The notes beneath the pieces were generated by a model. It was given only the letters and a program-made list of their open reading frames with translations, searched no databases and was not told where the DNA came from. A stretch of 20,548 nt of DNA, taken from a virus. Where the stretch lies: positions 1 to 20,548 of the IMG/VR virus record IMGVR_UViG_3300042326_001114, one strand, 5' to 3'. The number at the start of each line of letters is the position of its first letter. Positions within the stretch are counted from its first letter, which is position 1. The position numbers and the translations under genes were made by a program. Of this stretch, positions 14,408-19,766 are shown piece after piece.

Positions 14408-14481
14408 TGGTGCCTCTTGATAGAATCGAACTAACAATTCAAGATTACAAATCTAGCGTTATACGATTTAACTAAAGAGGC
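14408..14481 (-). tRNA. tRNA-Thr (TGT anticodon), CCA encoded
   Basis: Perfect acceptor GCCTCTT/AAGAGGC, discriminator A and CCA. D stem GTTA/TAAC, anticodon loop TTTGTAA (TGT, reads ACA), T loop TTCGATT. There is one T-T mismatch in the anticodon stem and one in the T stem. ACA is a favoured codon in AT-rich genomes. The 5' end overlaps the stop of the upstream 57-aa gene. Confidence 0.9.
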
Positions 14482-14645
14482 CGAGAGGTTAGTGTTGTAA
14501 TGCGTTTTTGAATTTTGGCTTTATCTTTTGGTCTGCTAGACTTTTCCAACATATCATTAAGTTGTTTGAGATTGAGAGTTCCTAATCTTGGCTTACCGTT
14601 TTTGGTTAACATAGGATTTTTCTTTTTTGATTTCGAAACTGCCAT
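14472..14645 (-). CDS. Small basic conserved phage protein, 57 aa
   Basis: 57 aa, highly basic: MAVSKSKKKNPMLTKNGKPR, then LGTLNLKQLNDMLEKSSRPK and DKAKIQKRI. Small proteins with the pattern KNGKPRLGxLNLxQL...SSRPKxKAKIQxRI are, to my recollection, conserved hypotheticals of T4-like phages. AAGGA stands 7 bases before the ATG. The last 10 bases lie within tRNA-Thr, so tRNA maturation would cut this mRNA near its 3' end. It is the first gene after the promoter at 14740-14768 and the structured leader at 14668-14731. Confidence 0.75.
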   Translation of the reverse strand: MAVSKSKKKNPMLTKNGKPRLGTLNLKQLNDMLEKSSRPKDKAKIQKRITTLTSRPL

Positions 14646-14667
14646 GATATAGTCCTTAAAAATTGGA

Positions 14668-14731
14668 GCGGTGCCACTGCTATGCTCAGGTAATACAAGA
14701 GGGTATCTTATATCGTGCTATCACTCACCGC
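14668..14731 (-). ncRNA. Candidate small RNA or structured 5' leader
   Basis: A 64-base stretch closed by a perfect 6-bp pair GCGGTG/CACCGC that begins within 1-2 bases of the start predicted by the promoter at 14740-14768. Inside, GATAC/GTATT forms a hairpin presenting the loop CCTCTT, complementary to AAGAGG-type ribosome sites. TCCAATTTTT follows the closing stem, so the RNA might end there as a free small RNA, or continue as the leader of the 57-aa gene. No tRNA T loop is present. Confidence 0.4.
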
Positions 14732-14739
14732 ATGAAACA

Positions 14740-14768
14740 AGTATAACATTATATAGGCTGATTGTCAA
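14740..14768 (-). promoter_or_regulatory. Sigma70 promoter inside the end of the HExxH gene
   Basis: Minus strand TTGACA (14763-14768), 17-base spacer, TATACT (14740-14745). The predicted start is near 14733. The -35 lies in the last codons of the upstream gene. It should drive the candidate small RNA, the 57-aa gene, tRNA-Thr and groES. Confidence 0.8.
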
Positions 14769-15288
14769 TAGTTATTTGTGGTATATTTTTCCATCCTAAA
14801 GGTTCTGTTTCAATTTTTGTATCTGGATTACTGACGCCTTCAAATACTTGCCAAAGTTTTTCTTTAATAGCAAATTTGGTAAATAAACCGGCTTCATATC
14901 CGTATGCTTCTATTTCCCAAGGTTGGATCCAATAATCAACCGTATCAGAATCAACCCTTTCACCTTTCCAACGAGTCAATTTCTCATTGGTTTCACCATA
15001 AACATATTGTTTAATGTGAACAAATTCATGTGCCAAAGTTTTGAGAATATCATAAGCACCAATACCGGGATGAAGTTCTATTTCAAATTCTCTAGGTTTG
15101 CCACTATCATTATAATCTTCTACAGAGGCGTATCCGTAAGCATCTAAAGCTTTATTAAATTTTACTCTAACAAATATATTATCTAGCATTTTTTCTGATA
15201 ACAGTTCTTTAGCGTAAAACTGTGCGGCCCGTTTTACAAACGGCCTAAAGCGTTTTTTATCGGGACATCCAACTATACTGAGTTGCAT
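14749..15288 (-). CDS. Putative zinc metallopeptidase-like protein (HExxH)
   Basis: 179 aa from ATG 15288, chosen because AGGAG lies 9 bases upstream; the longer frame could only begin at a TTG. The core motif is LAHEFVHIKQY (His87, Glu88, His91), a zincin HExxH, followed about 35 residues later by QPWEIEAYGYEAG, where a Glu (125 or 127) could be the third ligand. This is the arrangement of SprT-like and gluzincin-like phage proteins. The N-terminal part, DKKRFRPFVKRAAQFYAKEL, is basic and helical. No signal peptide is seen, so it acts in the cytoplasm or virion. Substrate unknown. Confidence 0.75.
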   Translation of the reverse strand: MQLSIVGCPDKKRFRPFVKRAAQFYAKELLSEKMLDNIFVRVKFNKALDAYGYASVEDYNDSGKPREFEIELHPGIGAYDILKTLAHEFVHIKQYVYGETNEKLTRWKGERVDSDTVDYWIQPWEIEAYGYEAGLFTKFAIKEKLWQVFEGVSNPDTKIETEPLGWKNIPQITIDNQPI

Positions 15289-15342
15289 CTGAGGTTTCTC
15301 CTGTAAAAACCAATTAACACTTCTCAAATATTTAGGTACTAT

Positions 15343-15789
15343 CTACTTTTCACCAGGTGAAATTTGTTCTACTAAAATACCACAATGATTTAAGAAGTCT
15401 ATGCCGATGGTATCTCGATACGAATTACGGTAATATACCTTTTTAATACCAGCGGTATAGACTTGTTTTGCACAATGAATACACGGTGCATGGGTCAGGA
15501 ACATGGTGGAACCATCTCCAGATTCACTACTCTTGGCCAGTTTAGCGATGGCATTAGCTTCTGCATGGATCACTTCATCCTTGGTTTTGGTGGTAGTTCC
15601 CCCATCTTCTAGGTATTCTACCACTTCCTCACATTCGTTGGTCCAGCCAGCTGGCATACCATTATAACCGATAGATATAATTCGGTCATCTTTTACTACA
15701 ATGGCACCGACCTGTAGTCGTTTTGCAGATGACAATTTAGCAAATCGGTCTGCAACATCCATGTAAGCGTCAATAAATTTTTGTTTCAT
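15343..15789 (-). CDS. dCMP deaminase
   Basis: 148 aa. Converts dCMP to dUMP for dTTP synthesis (T4 gene cd type). The zinc site is intact: HAEANAIAK (His75, Glu77) and APCIHCAKQ (Pro102, Cys103, Cys106). The N-terminal KFIDAYMDVADRFAKLSSAK and the QVGAIVVKDDRIISIGYNG strand pair are typical. The frame stays open upstream through tRNA sequence, but translation there is meaningless, so I use ATG 15789, 11 bases after the tRNA CCA end. No Shine-Dalgarno sequence is visible in that gap, so initiation may rely on the short AU-rich leader. Confidence 0.93.
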   Translation of the reverse strand: MKQKFIDAYMDVADRFAKLSSAKRLQVGAIVVKDDRIISIGYNGMPAGWTNECEEVVEYLEDGGTTTKTKDEVIHAEANAIAKLAKSSESGDGSTMFLTHAPCIHCAKQVYTAGIKKVYYRNSYRDTIGIDFLNHCGILVEQISPGEK

Positions 15790-15800
15790 AATTATAAATT

Positions 15801-15877
15801 TGGTGGGCCTTGTAGGACTCGAACCTACGACCAAAGGATTATGAGTCCTCTGCTCTAACCAACTGAGCTAAAGGCCC
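15801..15877 (-). tRNA. tRNA with CAT anticodon, probably tRNA-Ile2
   Basis: Perfect cloverleaf: acceptor GGGCCTT/AAGGCCC, D stem GCTC/GAGC, anticodon stem GAGGA/TCCTT with loop CTCATAA, T arm GTAGG/CCTAC with TTCGAGT, discriminator A and CCA. The stretch AGAGCAG..GACTCATAATC..TTGGTCG is much closer to E. coli ileX (lysidine-modified, reads ATA) than to metT. ATA is common in these genes, which would explain carrying it. Confidence 0.9.
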
Positions 15878-16074
15878 AAGTTACCATAATTGAGAATACT
15901 GTTGTGTGTTTAAGATGGCTTTAAAAACCCATCTCCTAGACTTCACGCTTTCATTCTACTTTTGGGATAGTAGAACATCTCCGGATAATGGATGCGGTAT
16001 TGCTAGGATGGTTAATCTCCCTAACAGTTGGGATTCCTATTTCTTTCGCTCACATTCTCAATTATGGTTGCTGG
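15878..16074. other. Non-coding, hairpin-rich 197-base gap
   Basis: No convincing gene on either strand, although neighbours elsewhere overlap or abut. Inverted repeats seen: AGATGG/CCATCT (15913-15934), a 7-bp TTCTACT/AGTAGAA around TTTGGGAT (15954-15975), TAGGA/TCCTA enclosing GTTA/TAAC (16003-16040 region). The minus strand reads AATGAAAGCGTGAAG between hairpins, reminiscent of the conserved single-stranded ends of structured RNAs of the TnpB/IscB class, but no such protein is nearby. It could be a non-coding RNA or a decayed insertion. Confidence 0.4.
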
Positions 16075-16245
16075 TTACCAACTTCCGTCATCAAACCAAA
16101 CACGAATTGTGATTGGTAAAAGTTCTAATATAAAAGCATCTTGTTCCCATGCTTCATTTGTTTTGAAGTATGCACAATGTAATCTCCAATGAAACGGATT
16201 TAATTTCAAAGTAATATTGCAACCTGAATATTTTAACCAGTTCAT
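16075..16245 (-). CDS. Small aromatic-rich hypothetical protein, 56 aa
   Basis: 56 aa, rich in Trp, Phe and Tyr: MNWLKYSGCNITLKLNPFHW, then RLHCAYFKTNEAWEQDAFIL and ending VWFDDGSW. The pattern of NPFxWRL followed by a two-strand beta end is one I associate with small uncharacterised T4-like phage proteins. Its ATG overlaps the stop of the upstream gene (ATGA). It has two Cys, and no signal peptide or continuous membrane helix. Function unknown. Confidence 0.7.
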   Translation of the reverse strand: MNWLKYSGCNITLKLNPFHWRLHCAYFKTNEAWEQDAFILELLPITIRVWFDDGSW

Positions 16246-16472
16246 TTTAAGATTTCTGCCGTGAGTTCTGGAATGTTGAATTGACTACGAATATATTTGT
16301 CTTTTAACATTTCTGGAATAATTGTATGTGGCTCTTCTAAAAGAAAAGGACACGGTCCGTTCCATTTATTAGTAATCAAAAATGTTTTAAATATCTCTAT
16401 ATCTTTTTTACTTTTTGGATTAAATTTTCTTTTTTGGTTTTGCACCAATTGATGGTTTGTAAGAATAGTCAT
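16242..16472 (-). CDS. Hypothetical protein, 76 aa
   Basis: 76 aa, basic N-terminus (HQLVQNQKRKFNPKSKKDIE) and a central FKTFLITNKWNGPCPFLLEEPH. I do not recognise a family; the WNGPCPFLLEEPH stretch suggests a compact folded domain with a turn. It starts and ends in ATGA overlaps with its neighbours, forming a three-gene coupled unit (16693 to 16075). No membrane segment or signal peptide. Confidence 0.7.
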   Translation of the reverse strand: MTILTNHQLVQNQKRKFNPKSKKDIEIFKTFLITNKWNGPCPFLLEEPHTIIPEMLKDKYIRSQFNIPELTAEILK

Positions 16473-16693
16473 TTCACATACTCCACATTATCTTTACGAA
16501 GATAATGAACCATTTGATATTCATCATTGAATGATTTCACCACAGGAATAAAAGTAATGCCCTCAATCTCTTTGGTTTCCCAATTTGAATAGGTGTAATA
16601 GATATCCGAGTTCATTTTTGAACGAACTTTTTTGAGGATGGCTTTACCACCAGTGGTACTGGCAATATAACCTGGTCTTAGATTTTTTTTCAT
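16469..16693 (-). CDS. Hypothetical protein, 74 aa, possibly leaderless
   Basis: 74 aa: MKKNLRPGYIASTTGGKAIL, then a strand-rich middle (SDIYYTYSNWETKEIEGITFIPVV) and a charged end. No family recognised. A TTG six codons upstream is in frame, but it falls inside the promoter. The -10 TATAAT ends 6 bases before the ATG, so transcription should begin at or next to the A of ATG and the mRNA would have no leader and no ribosome site. The next internal Met (27) has no ribosome site either, which supports a leaderless start. Confidence 0.7.
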   Translation of the reverse strand: MKKNLRPGYIASTTGGKAILKKVRSKMNSDIYYTYSNWETKEIEGITFIPVVKSFNDEYQMVHYLRKDNVEYVK

Positions 16694-16699
16694 GATATG

Positions 16700-16728
16700 A
16701 TTATAACTCAAAAATAGGGGGTTGTCAA
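16700..16728 (-). promoter_or_regulatory. Consensus sigma70 promoter with -35 in a terminator loop
   Basis: Minus strand TTGACA (16723-16728), 17 bases, TATAAT (16700-16705), perfect consensus. The predicted start falls at about 16693, the first base of the next gene. The -35 overlaps the loop and arm of the terminator at 16710-16739. Confidence 0.85.
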
Positions 16729-16739
16729 GAACCCCCTAT
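16710..16739 (-). terminator. Strong rho-independent terminator (10-bp stem)
   Basis: ATAGGGGGTT and AACCCCCTAT form a perfect 10-bp stem with a 6-base loop; on the minus strand a T run follows. It ends the hsp20 transcript. The stem is GC-rich in an AT-rich genome, so it is the strongest hairpin in the window. Confidence 0.85.
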
Positions 16740-16743
16740 ATTA

Positions 16744-16806
16744 TTACCGACTTTTTGGATAATTCAACTGTTCCCATTCCTCATCGGTTACGGGCCACCA
16801 GTTCAT
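16744..16806 (-). CDS. Possible 20-aa peptide downstream of hsp20
   Basis: A 20-codon frame, MNWWPVTDEEWEQLNYPKSR, whose ATG overlaps the hsp20 stop (TAATG), with AAGAG 6 bases upstream inside hsp20. It is short but neatly fills the space between hsp20 and the terminator. Three Trp in 20 residues is unlike random AT-rich sequence. It could equally be chance. Confidence 0.4.
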   Translation of the reverse strand: MNWWPVTDEEWEQLNYPKSR

Positions 16807-17267
16807 TATTGACTCTTTTCTTTAATGGCAATCTTTTTAATGGTATCTTGAGTCTGCACAAGATTTTCTAACCAAACTTTTAACATACCATTTACCATTT
16901 CTGCCTGGTCAATTTCAATCTTGTCAGCCAATGTAAATGAACGTGTAAAGTTGCGGTTAGCGATTCCTTTAAAGAGGAAATTTTCTTCTTCTTTAAGTTC
17001 ATCTTCTTTTGCAGAGCCTTTAATAACCAATTTATTACCTTCAAGAGTTACTTCAATATCAGACTTGGCAAAACCAGCAACTGCCAATTCAATGACGTAC
17101 TTGTTCTTGCTTACTTGTTTGATATTGTATGGGGGATACGATGGTACATTCTTTGCAATATTTTTGGTTACTTCTTCAATGTCTTTGAAAAAGTTATCGT
17201 AACCAACGGTGAATGGATCCAACGTTTTATGAAAGTCAAATAGACTTGGTAATAGACTTGTAGTCAT
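16806..17267 (-). CDS. hsp20: Hsp20/alpha-crystallin small heat-shock protein
   Basis: 153 aa, IbpA-like. Small heat-shock proteins hold unfolding proteins in a refoldable state. The N-terminal FDFHKTLDPFTVGYDNFFKD is the IbpA-type region. The alpha-crystallin domain runs from YPPYNIKQ to about residue 140, with YVIELAVAGFAKSDIEVTLE, GNKLVIKG, FLFKGIANRNFTRSFTLAD and the MVNGMLKVWLEN strand (the usual A-x-x-x-N-G-x-L motif). Hsp20 genes are a hallmark of T4-like phages of marine bacteria. It has its own promoter at 17332-17360, a strong AAGGAG that can be base-paired in the leader, and the strong terminator at 16710-16739. Confidence 0.95.
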   Translation of the reverse strand: MTTSLLPSLFDFHKTLDPFTVGYDNFFKDIEEVTKNIAKNVPSYPPYNIKQVSKNKYVIELAVAGFAKSDIEVTLEGNKLVIKGSAKEDELKEEENFLFKGIANRNFTRSFTLADKIEIDQAEMVNGMLKVWLENLVQTQDTIKKIAIKEKSQ

Positions 17268-17275
17268 GTGTAGTG

Positions 17276-17326
17276 CTCCTTAGTTAAGCGAGTTAATCAA
17301 AAATTGCGGTCTCATTGAGCCCCGCA
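17276..17326 (-). promoter_or_regulatory. ROSE-like two-hairpin leader of hsp20 (candidate RNA thermometer)
   Basis: The leader can form a 5' hairpin TGCGG/CCGCA (17305-17326) with an inner CTC/GAG, then a second hairpin in which CTCGCTT (17286-17292) pairs with the ribosome site AAGGAG (17276-17281) around AACT, leaving one G bulged. TCGCT fits the UYGCU anti-SD motif of ROSE thermometers, which control Hsp20 genes in proteobacteria. The first hairpin is followed by TTTTT, so attenuation is an alternative reading. Confidence 0.5.
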
Positions 17327-17331
17327 CCATT

Positions 17332-17360
17332 AGTATACTATTATTTATACAACTTGTCAA
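17332..17360 (-). promoter_or_regulatory. Sigma70 promoter of hsp20 with embedded late element
   Basis: Minus strand TTGACA (17355-17360, overlapping the regA stop), 17 bases, TATACT (17332-17337). Start near 17325. The spacer itself contains TATAAATA (17342-17349, minus), a perfect T4 late element, so the gene may be read both early and late from nearly the same point. Confidence 0.8.
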
Positions 17361-17764
17361 TAGTCCTGTGTTTTCTTACCAATATTATATTTTGGTACTA
17401 ATTGCCAGTCATCCTTCTCTTTATGTGAAAGAATCTTAATTTGACTGAGGAATATGGGTGGTGGATTTTCAATCTGTTGTTTTCGGACAACAGTTACCAG
17501 GTTCCAATCTTCCAATAGCTTTATTATGGCATTCCTACGGGACAAGTCGTTTTCGGTAATATCGGTTGGTTTACCATCTAAGGCAAATAATTCTTTGAAG
17601 TGGACAATATAATATTGACCTCTTTTGTGTAGTATATGACACGATTGGAATAAGGTTTGGTCTTTTTTTGAAGCCACTCCAATGCGTGTTAATGTTTCTC
17701 TGACTTTGAGGAAATCATCATTCTCATTCAAAGTTACTTCAACTAAATCAGTAATATTAATCAT
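17357..17764 (-). CDS. regA: RegA translational repressor
   Basis: 135 aa, against 122 in T4. RegA binds AU-rich ribosome-binding regions of early mRNAs, including its own neighbours, and blocks initiation. Matches to T4 RegA are extensive: NDDFLKVRETLTRIGVASKKD, LFQSCHILHKRGQYYIVHFKE, RRNAIIKLLEDWNLV and the end WQLVPKYNIG. The start overlaps the gp62 stop (ATGA), the same gene order as T4 (44-62-regA). The TGA stop overlaps the hsp20 -35 element. Confidence 0.96.
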   Translation of the reverse strand: MINITDLVEVTLNENDDFLKVRETLTRIGVASKKDQTLFQSCHILHKRGQYYIVHFKELFALDGKPTDITENDLSRRNAIIKLLEDWNLVTVVRKQQIENPPPIFLSQIKILSHKEKDDWQLVPKYNIGKKTQDY

Positions 17765-18144
17765 ATTCCGCCTTTATCTGTTCTTCTTTTTATTTCAGCG
17801 ATTTGGTCATCATTAAGAATTCGTAAAGCTTCTTTAGCCTTCTGGTTAGAATAACCAAAGTAGGTCTTTACGCAATCTATGTTCTTATCGGTCTCTGTTT
17901 TCTGCCACGGTTGAAATTTCCGTTTCATTGACCTGATGGTATTTAGAAGATATTGATATTGAAGGTCTTTTTCCAACTCTGGATAAAGGTTCATCTCGTT
18001 GGCATATAGAACACAATCCATATGATATGACAAGGCACGATTGACCACAAAAGGTGTATAGTCTTTTGCATCAATGTCATCATGTATTACAGACTTCTTG
18101 GTTTGAAGTATTGAGGGAATAATCTCTTTGAACAAGTCAGGCAT
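17761..18144 (-). CDS. 62: gp62 clamp loader small subunit
   Basis: 127 aa, shorter than T4 gp62 (187) but like the cyanophage versions. Partner of gp44 in the ATP-driven loading of gp45 on primer junctions. Signature stretches are DAKDYTPFVVNRALSYHMDC, VLYANEMN, QYQYLLNTIRSMKRKFQPW and VKTYFGYSNQKAKEALRIL. Start 18144 lies directly after the upstream stop, and the end overlaps regA by 4 bases. The position between gp44 and regA supports the call. Confidence 0.93.
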   Translation of the reverse strand: MPDLFKEIIPSILQTKKSVIHDDIDAKDYTPFVVNRALSYHMDCVLYANEMNLYPELEKDLQYQYLLNTIRSMKRKFQPWQKTETDKNIDCVKTYFGYSNQKAKEALRILNDDQIAEIKRRTDKGGI

Positions 18145-18145
18145 A

Positions 18146-18607
18146 TTAATATCCTGATACGGTATACTTTTGTAACTCAGCCATTTCTTGTTCAGTCATT
18201 TTTCTAACTGGCTTTAAAGCTTCTTGTTCTCTATCAATTAGAATCATATTACGACCATCTTTGGTTATATAGTTTCTTGTTTTAAAGTTTTTTGGTTCTA
18301 CTCTAAAAATCCATCCAGCCCACTTATCTTGATGCCGTGGAGGTGGTACCGAAACAAAATAAAGAACATCAACTGACCTACATTTGTTTAATTGATTTGG
18401 TTTAAATGTAAAAGCGTTTTGCATAATAAAAGGTACTTGAGTTTTGACTTCAACTTTTTTATCATTAACTAACAAATCTTTTTCTGAATCAAATTTATCA
18501 ACAGAAGTTTTAATTCTACAACCTTCTTCACTCAGCATATTAATGATAATTTTCTCTCCGGCTAAACCGAGTTCATTCATCATTTCTTCTTTGGTCATGT
18601 TTTTCAT
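18146..18607 (-). CDS. PD-(D/E)XK nuclease-like protein between gp44 and gp62
   Basis: 153 aa, not part of the T4 clamp-loader operon. NELGLAGEKIIINML (helix with Glu), DKFDSEKDLLVNDKKVEVKT (Asp, then Glu-x-Lys on a strand) fits the E...D...ExK pattern of PD-(D/E)XK nucleases. VDVLYFVSVPPP and WAGWIFRVEP could be the following strands. Typical members are Holliday junction resolvases and restriction or repair enzymes. Its ATG overlaps the gp44 stop (ATGA); a second Met at residue 4 is possible. The end is one base from the gp62 start region, so it is fully embedded. Function is inferred from the motif only. Confidence 0.7.
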   Translation of the reverse strand: MKNMTKEEMMNELGLAGEKIIINMLSEEGCRIKTSVDKFDSEKDLLVNDKKVEVKTQVPFIMQNAFTFKPNQLNKCRSVDVLYFVSVPPPRHQDKWAGWIFRVEPKNFKTRNYITKDGRNMILIDREQEALKPVRKMTEQEMAELQKYTVSGY

Positions 18608-19536
18608 TTGAACTCACAATCTACCATGATTTCAGTTAGACAAGCGATGAGATTAATTTCGGAGTCAGCAACAAAGGCTGCTTGATATTGATACTTAGCA
18701 AGAACCAAAACCAACTGTGGAACAGATTGTGGTTTTAACGATTCATATAAACTGTCGTATAGTTTACGGAAGATTCTGGCTGGGTCGTTGTCGAGATTGT
18801 TGGTGACCCATTTCCTGGCGGCCGCAAAGTCTTTTTCTTTGAGAGCTCGAAGTAAATCAGCAAGTTGTATATCACTAACACTAGAAAGAATACCTTTGTC
18901 AATTGTACCAGCAACCGAATATCGTTGAAGTTCATTAAGAATTCTACGATTATCCGGAAAGTGTTTCGTGATAATAGCGGCGACCACTTCTTTGTCGTAT
19001 GTAACTCCTTCTTGCTGAAGGATGTTTTCAACTCGTTTAAAGAATTGTGCAGCCAGTTTTGGTTTAGAACCATTGATTTTAAAATCGATAACAGAACAAC
19101 GGGAGTGAATCGGATCAATGATACGATTTTTGAAATTGCAAGTGAAAATGAATGAGCAGTTTGAGGCAAATTCTTCAATGGCTCCCCGTAGAGCAGGTTG
19201 AGTTGAATTTGGATTAAGATAATCAGCCTCATCAATGATGATAACTTTTCTGCCGCCCATAAGAGAAACTGATGAAGCATAGTTTTTAATTTTGTTGCGA
19301 AGGACATCAATGCCAGACTCGTCAGAACCATTGATGATAATGTAATCGCAACCAACCTCATTACACAATGCTTTAGCAACTGTTGTTTTTCCAACACCTG
19401 CCGTACCAGATAAAAGAAGATTTGGTATCTCTTTTCTCTTGACGAACTCCTGAAAAGTTTCCTTGATGCCATCTGGAAGAACACAATCTTCTATTCTAGC
19501 TGGTCGATACTTCTCGACCCACAATAAATGTTCCAT
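18604..19536 (-). CDS. 44: gp44 clamp loader ATPase subunit
   Basis: 310 aa (T4: 319), AAA+ ATPase that with gp62 opens gp45 and places it on DNA. Walker A is GTAGVGKTT (44-52), Walker B is VIIIDEAD (Asp102, Glu103), sensor 1 is FTCNFKN, the SRC arginine finger motif is HSRCSVIDF (145-147), and PDNRRILNELQRY is the sensor 2 helix. The N-terminal LLWVEKYRPARIEDCVLP is the usual loader start. GAGG lies 8 bases before the ATG. The gene order gp45, small gene, gp44, nuclease-like, gp62, regA is T4-like with two insertions. Confidence 0.97.
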   Translation of the reverse strand: MEHLLWVEKYRPARIEDCVLPDGIKETFQEFVKRKEIPNLLLSGTAGVGKTTVAKALCNEVGCDYIIINGSDESGIDVLRNKIKNYASSVSLMGGRKVIIIDEADYLNPNSTQPALRGAIEEFASNCSFIFTCNFKNRIIDPIHSRCSVIDFKINGSKPKLAAQFFKRVENILQQEGVTYDKEVVAAIITKHFPDNRRILNELQRYSVAGTIDKGILSSVSDIQLADLLRALKEKDFAAARKWVTNNLDNDPARIFRKLYDSLYESLKPQSVPQLVLVLAKYQYQAAFVADSEINLIACLTEIMVDCEFK

Positions 19537-19572
19537 TTCACATACCTCATAATAAAATATACAACTAAAATA

Positions 19573-19764
19573 CTACTCAATTTGTCCCTGAAGGACACCA
19601 ACAACATCAATTTGTGATTCTTCTACAACAATATTACCATTCGTTAATCCAACAACAGTTTTACCTTTCATTTCACCATCAGGTAAAACAAATACAATCA
19701 TAACAAACTTTGGATTAATGGCAACTTTTTGTTGATTGGTTGCATCAGTAAAATATACTAGCAT
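19573..19764 (-). CDS. Small conserved phage protein between gp45 and gp44, 63 aa
   Basis: 63 aa, strand-rich: MLVYFTDATNQQKVAINPKF, then VMIVFVLPDGEMKGKTVVGL and NGNIVVEESQIDVVGVL. Proteins of this pattern (INPxxVxxV...GxTxVxLxNGxxxVxE) occur between gp45 and gp44 in T4-like cyanophages, as I recall, and resemble the short FlbD-like fold. GGA stands 5 bases before the ATG; it begins 2 bases after the gp45 stop. No motif indicates a reaction. A role in regulating clamp or loader is only a guess from position. Confidence 0.75.
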   Translation of the reverse strand: MLVYFTDATNQQKVAINPKFVMIVFVLPDGEMKGKTVVGLTNGNIVVEESQIDVVGVLQGQIE

Positions 19765-19766
19765 AA

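Noticed and set aside
14668-14731. A fourth tRNA
   Set aside because: The ends pair like an acceptor, but there is no T loop (TTC), no proper D arm and only 64 bases.
15906-16112. Plus-strand 68-aa frame in the non-coding gap
   Set aside because: No ribosome site, runs against all neighbours and into a real minus-strand gene; built from the inverted repeats.
18735-19484. 249-aa minus-strand frame
   Set aside because: Lies wholly in another frame of gp44, whose motifs are intact; Leu/Ser/Arg-rich shadow composition.
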